NCBI GenBank assembly: GCA_002501085.1
Contig: DLRL01000107.1
Span: 648 to 18,596, forward strand
Reading direction: 5' to 3'
DNA from: Gemmatimonadales bacterium UBA7889
Lineage (GTDB): Bacteria > Gemmatimonadota > Gemmatimonadetes > Longimicrobiales > Gaopeijiaceae
DNA length: 17,949 nt
Every line of letters begins with the position of its first letter. The stretch's first letter is position 1. The translations under genes were made by a program, and so were the position numbers. Under the pieces are notes generated by a model. The model had not been told where the DNA came from. It saw nothing but the letters and a program-made list of their open reading frames with translations, and did no database searches. This document shows positions 7,210-14,672 of this stretch, in pieces.

Positions 7210-8178
7210 TCACAAGATATCTGTCAAGTCCAAAGTTACCATTTCAGCGACTGATTTGACCGCTTCAGCAATCATTTTTGTTCGTTCGCTGAGGATGTAG
7301 TAATTCTCACCAGACTCATCTGATTCAGTATAGAGCTCTAAGAAGCCAATCTTTTCATCGTTTTCATCGAAATATTCGATGCGCATCAATTCGGCGAGGG
7401 AGTCCACTGGTACTTCCTTTCCAAAGCCTTCGATTGAGACTTGACCAACCCGTTGCATGAAATTTGCAAAGGTTAGGTCAGGCTGCCCGGAGGAACCTGG
7501 TGGATACCAGATTGCCGGATCGCCAATTTCTGGCGGTTGCCGCACCATTACACGCTCTCGGCCATCGACTTCTATTCGGACTCGAAGGACGTCAGATGCG
7601 AGAAAATAGTGGACCTGGCGTTCACGGAGAGCCGGTGATCCTAGCATTAAAGGTCTGATTACATCCGCAGGAATAACGTACAGACTGCCTTCAGGAGAAT
7701 CCCACGCGTAGCGGTCCTCAGATCCGACGGGTGTTTTTCCTATGTATAACTCCTCGACACCATCACTGAACTCAATAGACACAGTCGCTTCGGGCTCATG
7801 GAGTCCAAATTCATCTGCACGATCTCTCCCAATACCACCTAGATCGCGTAGGACCCGGAATTCTGCGAAGTCCTCAATCAGCTTGCCACCTGGTAGTCCT
7901 AGTGGAAAGACGAGCGTATCTAGGTTGGGATCGCCAACTCCATCTTGGTAGCTAACCTCAGATCCGGCCCAAAAAGACTGGTCGTTCTCTGAGTGACGGC
8001 TGAGTGCTAGATCCATATCTGACGATCGATAGGTGACGGAAAGCACAGCGCTTGTATCCCGCTCCCATATGAGGATTCTCTCAAGTTCGATTTCGGTGGG
8101 TGCTTCCCTATTCCATGTTTGGAAAGCCAGAAGTAGAGCGATGGCTAGTAGGCCCCCATGGATCTTGGTTCCGATCAC
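7210..8178 (-). CDS. DUF4340 protein, last gene of the Gld-like ABC operon
   Basis: This is a membrane-anchored extracytoplasmic protein of the DUF4340 family, commonly encoded right after GldG-type genes. Its biochemical role is not established to my knowledge. One hydrophobic segment (residues 8-20, GGLLAIALLLAFQ) anchors it. The rest is a soluble beta-rich domain with features typical of the family: RVLRDLGGIG followed by an EFGLHEPEATVSIEFSDG segment, a GKTPVGSEDRYAW turn, SLYVIPADVIRPL, and a repeat-like second half. It is 322 aa. The start is GTG in a 4-nt GTGA overlap with the stop of the GldG-like gene, so translation is coupled. The partner is very probably the GldG-like protein (inference from synteny). 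A terminator follows the stop. Confidence 0.8.
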   Translation of the reverse strand: MIGTKIHGGLLAIALLLAFQTWNREAPTEIELERILIWERDTSAVLSVTYRSSDMDLALSRHSENDQSFWAGSEVSYQDGVGDPNLDTLVFPLGLPGGKLIEDFAEFRVLRDLGGIGRDRADEFGLHEPEATVSIEFSDGVEELYIGKTPVGSEDRYAWDSPEGSLYVIPADVIRPLMLGSPALRERQVHYFLASDVLRVRIEVDGRERVMVRQPPEIGDPAIWYPPGSSGQPDLTFANFMQRVGQVSIEGFGKEVPVDSLAELMRIEYFDENDEKIGFLELYTESDESGENYYILSERTKMIAEAVKSVAEMVTLDLTDIL

Positions 8179-10061
8179 GTCGCCAGACTCCTGATCCTAT
8201 GTCTTCTACGTGAACCCAGAGTCACCAGTCCAACCAGAAGGACGAGCGTGGGGATCCCAATGATCAAGGCGTAGAACCAAGCAACGTCTTGTGACCGTGT
8301 GTGTATGATCGGTACGTCCTCTTCCGAAACCATCTCACCTGAGAATGCTTCCTCATGGCCTAGCCAACGAATTCCGTCTGCTGCCACCGTGACATTTGAT
8401 ACCAGGCTGCCGAGAACTCCATCCGTAAACATTTCGGCATCAGAAAAAACCAACGCACGAAGGTTGTTACGTTCGCCCCCTGCAACACCCTCGATAGCCA
8501 CCGCAAGTTCATGGCTACGCCTCGACTCTGTCGTTTCATCGAATTGAAAGTCACCGTTCAAATCAGCGAATGTAGAGGGCAACGAGTGCATGATGAAGCT
8601 TCTGCGGACCCCTTCGATTTCCTCTATGGAAGTGAGATGGCCTGATCCCATAAGGAGTATTCCTGATCCTGCACCTGCACGACTTGCAGTGGTTACCGCG
8701 GCGTGTGAGGAGAAGCGGTCTGTCACGATGAGCTGACGATCAGAGAGTCCGCCTCGCTGCCTCAGGTGATTCTGATCATCTACGAGCATGGTTGACTGAT
8801 ATTCAATACCCAGCTGGTCACGCAGTCCCGCCAGAGTGAAATCAGAGCTCGGCTCAAGAGCAAATAAAACTGATCCTCCGCGTTCGAGATATTCAGCAAG
8901 TACGAGTACTTCCTCATCCAGGAACGGGCGTTGAGGTCCGATCACCAACACCATAGCCGCGTCATCAGGTACGCGATTCCCTAAGCCACGCTGCAACGTC
9001 AGCGCTCTCACTTCATAATTCAGGAATCCCAGCAAGTCTCGGAATGCAGTAAGGGAATCCTGAACCTCAGAACCGAGAGCACCCCCGAGCACGTCATCAA
9101 CATCAGGATTGTTTAATTCTCCATGCCCTGCGGTCATGTAAGCAGCCATCTTCGGACGCGTCAGCTGGAGAAGTGCCGCATGAGTTTCACTATCAAAAAC
9201 ACGCAGTGTGCTGCGCGCGCGCGTGAGTTCAGAAGAGAGCCCGAGTCTTCCGAACCGATCCCCTTGAATCAAGATGATGGTTCCATCCGTCTGAACATTG
9301 TACTCCTCTGCCACCTGTGGCTCAGCGAGCCTGTCGATTTCCGCAATCTCCAAATTATCCGTGGCATTACCAAGGGCCTGAAAGTAGCTCAGTGCCTCAT
9401 CCTTAACTGGATCAACTGTCGGGAAAAACAAAAGAACTCGGAGTGGTTCCTCCATGTTCCGAACGATTTCCTCAACAGCTGTTCCAGGTGTGGAGGTCTT
9501 GAAATAGCTGGCGTCCAAAACGTGGTCCTGGATCGCAGTGACATAGCCCAGGAGCATTAGCATGGCGCCGGCGAGTGCCACACTCAGCGCACTGATGGCT
9601 GTCTCAGTGATCCTCAGTGACCCAGCATAACCTGCCTCGGTTGCTTTTCGACCACTCGATCGAATAGCCCATTGAGCAGCAAGCAAAGGCAATAATGAAA
9701 CTGCCAAAACAATCGACGAGACGGAGAGCAGTCCTCTTCGAAACCTCAGCTCAGACCTACCATCTTGAAAGTCCAAGTTCAGCCAACGCACGGCGTCCTC
9801 GGTACCAATCAGGAGTCCGACTAGCGAAAGCGCACAAAGGACATGTAAAAGCGCAAGAAAACGATGAGTATCTCTCTCGGGTTCACCGACCCGGCTCGAT
9901 GCTGCTGTAGACCATATCGTTGTTCCAACCACCAGGCCTAACCCGATAAGTACCAACGGTACTCGAACCAAGAACAGGTCGTGGAAAACCCGCTCGCCCA
10001 GAAAAACAGAACAGAGCCCGGTGACTAGAAGCCCTGTCAATTTCGGAGTTGTCACTCCCAT
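8175..10061 (-). CDS. GldG-family ABC transporter auxiliary protein with extra N-terminal membrane segments
   Basis: This is the large non-ATPase partner of GldA/GldF-type ABC systems (ABC_transp_aux/GldG family). In Flavobacteria the GldAFG complex is needed for gliding, but many non-gliding bacteria carry it with unknown cargo. Visible parts are four or five hydrophobic segments in the first 175 residues (about 8-24, 33-52, 68-87, 110-130 and 152-175), then a soluble extracytoplasmic region with the family's YMTAGHGE-like motif (AGHGELN at 311-317), LQRGLGNRVPDDAAMVLVIGP and EYLERGGSVLFALEP, and one C-terminal membrane segment (about 597-617) with a basic cytoplasmic tail. Classical GldG has a single N-terminal segment, so the multi-pass N-terminus is notable. 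The ATG start lies inside the permease gene (10-nt overlap) and the stop overlaps the DUF4340 start. Confidence 0.85.
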   Translation of the reverse strand: MGVTTPKLTGLLVTGLCSVFLGERVFHDLFLVRVPLVLIGLGLVVGTTIWSTAASSRVGEPERDTHRFLALLHVLCALSLVGLLIGTEDAVRWLNLDFQDGRSELRFRRGLLSVSSIVLAVSLLPLLAAQWAIRSSGRKATEAGYAGSLRITETAISALSVALAGAMLMLLGYVTAIQDHVLDASYFKTSTPGTAVEEIVRNMEEPLRVLLFFPTVDPVKDEALSYFQALGNATDNLEIAEIDRLAEPQVAEEYNVQTDGTIILIQGDRFGRLGLSSELTRARSTLRVFDSETHAALLQLTRPKMAAYMTAGHGELNNPDVDDVLGGALGSEVQDSLTAFRDLLGFLNYEVRALTLQRGLGNRVPDDAAMVLVIGPQRPFLDEEVLVLAEYLERGGSVLFALEPSSDFTLAGLRDQLGIEYQSTMLVDDQNHLRQRGGLSDRQLIVTDRFSSHAAVTTASRAGAGSGILLMGSGHLTSIEEIEGVRRSFIMHSLPSTFADLNGDFQFDETTESRRSHELAVAIEGVAGGERNNLRALVFSDAEMFTDGVLGSLVSNVTVAADGIRWLGHEEAFSGEMVSEEDVPIIHTRSQDVAWFYALIIGIPTLVLLVGLVTLGSRRRHRIRSLAT

Positions 10062-10783
10062 CGTTTGGCCTCCAAGACTTTCGTGGCCAACAACAGGAAG
10101 AAATACGTCACCGCGAGGTAGTAGAAGACGTCACGCGTGTGAAGAAGACCTTGCTGGAAGCCTGAAAAATGCCGTCCGTGAAGAGCAAGCGCAGATAGCA
10201 CCCGAGACATCGGCGGATCAACAACAGTGGAGAGGGGCCAGAACAAGAACATGACAGCAGTAATTCCAGCTCCGACGGCTGTCGCGACGAGTTGACTTCG
10301 AGTCAGCGAAGTCGCAAACACACCGATCGCAAGAACGGCTGCTCCAAGTAATATAAGACCGCTATACCCGACCAAGATCTGGGCAATCGATACCTTTCCG
10401 TTTACGACGATCATCAGTGGCATGTATAGCGTACCGAGCGTGATCCCGGTGATGAAAACAAGCGCAGCCAAGAACTTACCAAGTACAATTTCCCAATCTC
10501 GGACAGGCGAAGTGTTGAGCAAAACTTGAGTACCCAGTTGGCGTTCCTCAGCGATGAGACGGACAGAGAGCACCAAGGAAGCGATCACGGTTAAGCCACT
10601 AGTGGTGTAGAAGAAGATCGCGAGTACCTGTCCTGAAACTCGCGCCTCAGCCTCAGGGCCCAATGCTTGAGTGTAGAACAATAGGCCATCAAGCATGAGT
10701 ACTGTGGCCGCCAGGATATAGCCCACCGAGGACCTGAGGTACGCATTGATTTCGCGTTGGAAAATCACACGTAAACCGTTCAT
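10052..10783 (-). CDS. GldF-like ABC-2 type permease
   Basis: This is the membrane subunit of an ABC transporter, predicted to pair with the ATPase encoded just upstream. It is 243 aa with about six hydrophobic segments. It shows the ABC-2 permease start (MNGLRVIFQREINAYLRS), the conserved cytoplasmic loop EERQLGTQVLLNTSPV.DWEIVLGKF (about residues 79-104), and the C-terminal HFSGFQQGLLHTRDVFYYL followed by a last membrane segment, a pattern typical of GldF/ABC transporter permeases of this subgroup. Start: ATG at 10783, one base after the ATPase stop, with GAAGG upstream. An in-frame TTG at 10816 would add 11 residues but overlaps the ATPase gene by 32 nt and is less likely. It overlaps the GldG-like gene by 10 nt. 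The substrate is unknown. Confidence 0.88.
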   Translation of the reverse strand: MNGLRVIFQREINAYLRSSVGYILAATVLMLDGLLFYTQALGPEAEARVSGQVLAIFFYTTSGLTVIASLVLSVRLIAEERQLGTQVLLNTSPVRDWEIVLGKFLAALVFITGITLGTLYMPLMIVVNGKVSIAQILVGYSGLILLGAAVLAIGVFATSLTRSQLVATAVGAGITAVMFLFWPLSTVVDPPMSRVLSALALHGRHFSGFQQGLLHTRDVFYYLAVTYFFLLLATKVLEAKRWE

Positions 10784-10784
10784 C

Positions 10785-11729
10785 TCAGTTGACCTTCTGT
10801 CCGAGTAGCTCGACAAAGAGGCTCTCTAGCTCGTTAGACCCCAACTCTAGACGAACCACATCATGCCCAGATTTCACAAGACTCCTGCTGAGGCTCCCTC
10901 GGCAGTCGGTCGGACTTTGCACTGAGAGCGTCAACAATTGGTCATCCTGCTGAACCACTTCTACGCTGGTGATATCGGGAAGCCCTTGAACAAAGTGGAC
11001 CAGGTCCTCGGCCCGGGTATCGGGTGCCATACGCGCACCAAGCATGATCCGATACGTGCCCGACAAGTTAGCAGAGATCTCATCCTCAGAGCCCGAGGCG
11101 ATAAGCTCACCTTGATTCAATACGAATACTCGATCACATGTTTGGCTTATCTCAGTAAGCACATGGCTGGATACTAAGATCGTATGTTCTTCCTTGAGTC
11201 TCATGATAAGCCCACGCAACTCTAGTACCTGAACCGGATCAAGGCCTTTTGTTGGTTCATCCAAAATCAATAGCTCAGGCTTATGTATGATCGCCTGGGC
11301 GATGCCAACGCGTTGGCGATATCCATGGGAAAGGTTTTGAGTGAACTCGTCATGCACAGACGTCAATTGTGTGTATTCCTCAACTTCGCGCACGCGGTTG
11401 TCCACCCTATCCGGGCTAAGTCCCTTGATTTGCCCAACGAATTTCAGGTACTCCCCGACAGCCATGTCTCTGTAGAGAGGGGGAGTTTCCGGAAGGTAGC
11501 CTATCTTTTTTCGGACTGCGTGAGGATTTGTTGCAACATTAATACCTGCGATCTCAACTTCACCCGTAGACGAGCGTAGATCAGTAGCAAGTATCCTGAG
11601 GAGTGTGGTCTTACCCGCACCGTTTAGACCCAAAAAGCCCACTGCACCACCCGGCGGTATCTCGAATGAGACAGGTCCAAGTGCTCTCTTTTCGCCGAAG
11701 TACTTCCTGACCTCAGTGAGTTGAATCAT
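10785..11729 (-). CDS. GldA-like ABC transporter ATPase
   Basis: This is the cytoplasmic ATP-hydrolysing subunit driving the GldF-like permease. All nucleotide-binding motifs are intact: Walker A GLNGAGKTT (34-42), signature LSHGYRQRV (133-141), Walker B LLILDEP (153-159), D-loop GLDP (162-165) and H-loop VSSH (H189). The Q-loop position reads YLPETPPLY, with Glu in place of the usual Gln, as is common in the GldA/ABC-2 subgroup. A further 100 or so residues after the ATPase core form the C-terminal domain seen in this subgroup. At 314 aa it is of normal length. The ATG start is 14 nt after the DHOR-2 stop, with only a weak ribosome site, which fits co-transcription with the genes on both sides. 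Confidence 0.92.
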   Translation of the reverse strand: MIQLTEVRKYFGEKRALGPVSFEIPPGGAVGFLGLNGAGKTTLLRILATDLRSSTGEVEIAGINVATNPHAVRKKIGYLPETPPLYRDMAVGEYLKFVGQIKGLSPDRVDNRVREVEEYTQLTSVHDEFTQNLSHGYRQRVGIAQAIIHKPELLILDEPTKGLDPVQVLELRGLIMRLKEEHTILVSSHVLTEISQTCDRVFVLNQGELIASGSEDEISANLSGTYRIMLGARMAPDTRAEDLVHFVQGLPDITSVEVVQQDDQLLTLSVQSPTDCRGSLSRSLVKSGHDVVRLELGSNELESLFVELLGQKVN

Positions 11730-11743
11730 ATGCCACCAGCACT

Positions 11744-12958
11744 TCAGAGCGACTTGAGAAAACGCAGCAGCATCATCTGCGCTTGAGGAGCGAGTCCCTG
11801 GAACCGAACCCGGGCTAGTATCGCTTCACCCGAATGTCGATCGATAACCTTAACAAGATCCGTTTCACTCCCGTCATGAAGGAAGTGCTCACGATATCTG
11901 AGACCCCAAAGGGGAGGGGTACGGAACTCTCCTGGAAGAGCATCGGGACCACAAAGGTCACCTACCCCATTCCCAAAGTCGTGTAACAAGAGATCAGAGT
12001 AGAGTCGAATGACCTGGTCCCTGAGTGCTGGTTCTTCTGCGTTCCCGGTACGGAGTTCAGGGCGGTGGCACTGAGTACATCCAATCTGATCAAAGAGCGC
12101 TTCACCCTGGGATACACTGTCCGCTGCTGGCCCACGACCCAAGAACTCTGGAGCAGGTGCTCCCAGAAAGCGGACATAGTCTGTTAATAGTCCCAGTGTC
12201 TCAGCATCGATCTCTGGATCAGGCATCGGGTCTACACCCTCTGGAATAGGTACGCCATTCCTAGCCTCTTCTTCCGGATATCTAGGGGTCGTGAAACCAA
12301 GCTCAAATCGGAGAGCACTCTCAACAAAATCCTCTACGCTCGCCGCATCACCTTTGCGGCCAAATCTAGCTGAGCGTTGATCAGCCATGCGCGGCAGCCT
12401 TCCGGAAATACCGTCCCCGTCCCGGTCTTCTGGATCAGCGATGGACAATAAAACCGAATCCGGAATCGCCTCCATAAGACCCAGACCAAAAAGAGATGGG
12501 GCGGTAACGTAACCACTGTCAGTGGCTTCCAGCGGAATACCTTCAGGTCCAAACCCGTGGGCAGCAAAAAGCTCAGTCACCCGAAGCTGAATATTATCAC
12601 CACCCAAATCCTCAAGGCGATCACATCGACCGTCCATGAATCGTGTCGCTTTCAAGACCCGGACTGATGCAGAACTCGCTCCACCAACAGTCGGCCTATC
12701 ATGACAACTACTGCAGCGGTCCTGGTTGTAAAGGGGGCCCAAGCCTTCGTCCTGTGTCGCAATACGTTCGAATAAGGCACGACCCAGCAAGAAACGGCCT
12801 CTGTTTGCATCGGATAAAGCAGGTATCGCTTCCCCAGGTAGGATGGCTGAAACAGGTGCATCAGATGCAGTGCATGCAGCCACAACGAAGATCGCCGAGA
12901 CAGGCAGGGCCTTTTGAATGATCCACCTTGCACTGCTAAAGCCCGATTCTGTCTTCAT
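11744..12958 (-). CDS. lipoprotein di-heme oxidoreductase (DHOR family, DUF1111), paralog 2
   Basis: This is the second DHOR-family di-haem c-type enzyme of the window, with unknown substrate. The signal peptide ends in a lipobox (FVVAAC, C29). Haem sites are CSSCH at 82-86 and CTQCH at 294-298. The acidic loop DRDGDGISGR (179-188), LLLHDFG (around H326), FLHDG (H361) and RHSGEA (H375) match paralog 1 in order and spacing, as does the extra Cys pair (C112, C336). Differences include an RHSGEA in place of MHGGEA and a different leader. It is 404 aa. The ATG start sits in a 4-nt ATGA overlap with the stop of the PPIase gene, so the two are translationally coupled, and the GldA-like ATPase gene follows after 14 nt. 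Haem attachment needs export plus a cytochrome c maturation system encoded elsewhere. Its place in an ABC/foldase operon is unusual. Confidence 0.9.
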   Translation of the reverse strand: MKTESGFSSARWIIQKALPVSAIFVVAACTASDAPVSAILPGEAIPALSDANRGRFLLGRALFERIATQDEGLGPLYNQDRCSSCHDRPTVGGASSASVRVLKATRFMDGRCDRLEDLGGDNIQLRVTELFAAHGFGPEGIPLEATDSGYVTAPSLFGLGLMEAIPDSVLLSIADPEDRDGDGISGRLPRMADQRSARFGRKGDAASVEDFVESALRFELGFTTPRYPEEEARNGVPIPEGVDPMPDPEIDAETLGLLTDYVRFLGAPAPEFLGRGPAADSVSQGEALFDQIGCTQCHRPELRTGNAEEPALRDQVIRLYSDLLLHDFGNGVGDLCGPDALPGEFRTPPLWGLRYREHFLHDGSETDLVKVIDRHSGEAILARVRFQGLAPQAQMMLLRFLKSL

Positions 12959-14295
12959 TGAGAACCCGAAGGTTCAACACCTTCCAATAAACTTCGAACT
13001 CTTAACAACGTTTTAGGGATGCTGGACTGAACCAGGGCCCAATCCACTCGCTCCAGCAACCACGACTCGAAGAGTGGCCTTAAATTGGCGGGTACACCGC
13101 GCCGGGATACTAAACTCTCCATATACCGAGTGAGCTTCGACCTCTCTGGTACCGCCGTCTCATCGATGGCCAACTCCTGATGCCACTGGCGAACATCTGC
13201 CCGGTGACTTTCTTCCAACTGAGCTAGTATTTCTTCACTAAGTTCCAGCCCTCTCTCTCGGGCATCACTCAGTCGTATCCCCCGAACTGCAAGTTGTTCA
13301 ACGAATGCTTCTAGAGACCCGTCAGGTGCAACGACCATCTCGCGGCGGGCAGCCGAAGGAAGAGCAAGTACATACCTAGCTACCATTGCTCCTGAAAGAG
13401 TTCCGCCCTGCCAAGATCCAAGCAACAAATCGGTCCCAAGCCATGTTGAAGGGTCACCAGCGATTCCTCGTAAGCTCGTAATTGCATCTGAGGATACAAG
13501 CCAATTTCTTTGCGCCAACAGTCCTTGTTCAGACCTTTCTTCACCTTCGGCTAGAAAGCGGTCTCTGAGGTGTAGCGCATAAAGATCAGATACCTCTTCC
13601 AAGCGTGGGCGGTGTAGGATATGAAATCCTCGACCGGTTTGGGTTACACCGGATACCTGTCCGGGTTGAAGTTGGAAAGCGACCCTATCTAATTCTGGAG
13701 GTAATTCACCGCGGACCAGGAGCCCGAGAAGCCCACTAGCTTCCCTTGTGTCAGGATCCTCACTTTCTGATACCGCAGCGCTCCAGCTACCCCCTGCTAT
13801 GAGTTCGTCCAGAATACGCTGGGCGGTGCGCCTTTGAAGTGCCCTCTCTTCTTGGGTGGTCTCCGCTCCCACTCGTCGTAATACGTGAGCCAAGAGACGA
13901 TAGGAACCATCTTGGAAGAAGCGCTCAACCACGCTGGAGTCTACCACGACAGTTTCCCCAAGCCTCTCTTCTCGCTCCTGTTGAAGGATGGCTTCGTCAC
14001 GTTCTAGCCAAGTCGAGAAGCGAACTACTTCCTCTCCATCAGAAAGATTTTCCTTACTGGAAACTTGAGCGATCGCAGCCGCCCCAACCCAGTGCCGTAC
14101 TAAATCTTCCACTGCCGCTGAATCGAGGGGGAATGGCTGGGCCAGAACAAGAAGATCCGCTAGTCGAGTTTCCGTCAAAGTCCAATCTTCAACCCGAGCA
14201 ACAATGCCACTTTGCGATTCACTTACACATCCGGTAAACACAATCAATACAGCAATGAGAGATCTCTTTGAAATAATCCGCATCTTGCCACTCAT
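12955..14295 (-). CDS. lipoprotein parvulin-type peptidyl-prolyl isomerase (SurA/PrsA-like)
   Basis: This is a folding helper for exported proteins, anchored as a lipoprotein: signal MSGKMRIISKRSLIAVLIVFTGC with lipobox Cys23. The layout is chaperone-like: a helical N-terminal part (about 30-125), a parvulin rotamase domain at about 130-230 (LLAHVLRRV opening; ESEDPDTREASGLLGLLVRGELPPELDRVAF with the family's gly-rich core; QPGQVSGVTQTGRGFHILHRP closing), then a long helical C-terminal part. The start given is ATG at 14295; ATG at 14283 is equally possible, and neither has a strong ribosome site. The frame stays open to 14466, but that extension would put 57 hydrophilic Cys-rich residues before the lipoprotein signal, so I reject it. 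It is the first gene of the six-gene minus-strand operon, with its stop overlapping the DHOR-2 start. A role in folding DHOR-2 or the GldG/DUF4340 domains is inference. Confidence 0.82.
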   Translation of the reverse strand: MSGKMRIISKRSLIAVLIVFTGCVSESQSGIVARVEDWTLTETRLADLLVLAQPFPLDSAAVEDLVRHWVGAAAIAQVSSKENLSDGEEVVRFSTWLERDEAILQQEREERLGETVVVDSSVVERFFQDGSYRLLAHVLRRVGAETTQEERALQRRTAQRILDELIAGGSWSAAVSESEDPDTREASGLLGLLVRGELPPELDRVAFQLQPGQVSGVTQTGRGFHILHRPRLEEVSDLYALHLRDRFLAEGEERSEQGLLAQRNWLVSSDAITSLRGIAGDPSTWLGTDLLLGSWQGGTLSGAMVARYVLALPSAARREMVVAPDGSLEAFVEQLAVRGIRLSDARERGLELSEEILAQLEESHRADVRQWHQELAIDETAVPERSKLTRYMESLVSRRGVPANLRPLFESWLLERVDWALVQSSIPKTLLRVRSLLEGVEPSGSQ

Positions 14296-14672
14296 TGGAT
14301 CTTGGTTGAAATCCCCTGGGAGTTTGACACTTGCTAATCCCAAAGCGCACCGACCGCTATGCGTTGGACTCCCAGATCGGTCTTCGTGTGCCATCATACA
14401 TTTTCCAGGCGAGCAGTTATCCACATCCGGCGAATCTCTCTCCATCTCCCATTCGTCACACAACATCTGCCGGGAACGTTATCTACCTAAACATCAAGGA
14501 TAAAGTCGGCAATCGCTGTTCCGATGAGTCAGGGGAGATTTGCCGGGATGGAACATGTAGATTCTATACCAACAACTTTCGTCTTCCTACACCAATATTT
14601 GGACCCTGACACGGCGAGCCACTTCGGTCATCATTAAGCTTAGAAAATCTGAAACTCACTCCGGGAGCTATA
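14296..14672. other. divergent intergenic region between the PPIase operon and acnA
   Basis: This 377-nt stretch separates two divergent transcription units and must hold promoters for both. On the minus strand TATGAT (14398-14393) is a fair -10 with no convincing -35. On the plus strand TTGCCG (14540-14545) and TATACC (14565-14570) are 19 nt apart, a weak pair for acnA. One perfect DnaA-box 9-mer is present at 14417-14425. A 37-codon ORF from ATG 14524 to TAA 14637 lacks a ribosome site and looks fortuitous. I see no RNA gene, riboswitch or repeat. Confidence 0.5.
14417..14425 (+). promoter_or_regulatory. perfect DnaA-box 9-mer
   Basis: TTATCCACA matches the classical DnaA-box consensus exactly and lies in the only long intergenic region of the window. 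No cluster of further boxes surrounds it; the nearest look-alike, TTATCTACC at about 14479, has two mismatches. There is no dnaA or dnaN nearby, so it is not evidence for a replication origin. It may be a DnaA-regulated promoter site or chance. Confidence 0.3.

Noticed and set aside
9212..9225. Alternating TGCGCGCGCGCGTG tract (Z-DNA-like)
   Set aside because: Explained by an Arg-Ala-Arg codon run in the GldG-like gene; too short to suggest a function.
9123..9560. 145-codon plus-strand ORF antisense to the GldG-like gene
   Set aside because: The minus-strand gene here carries the GldG motifs; the antisense translation has low-quality composition.
13839..14237. 132-codon plus-strand ORF antisense to the PPIase gene
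   Set aside because: Shadow of the PPIase gene, with no ribosome site or recognisable domain.
14296..14466. N-terminal extension of the PPIase frame
   Set aside because: It would place 57 hydrophilic, Cys-rich residues before a clean lipoprotein signal peptide, so it is open by chance.
14524..14637. 37-codon ORF upstream of acnA
   Set aside because: No ribosome site, and it would end 35 nt before acnA with no sign of a leader-peptide composition.
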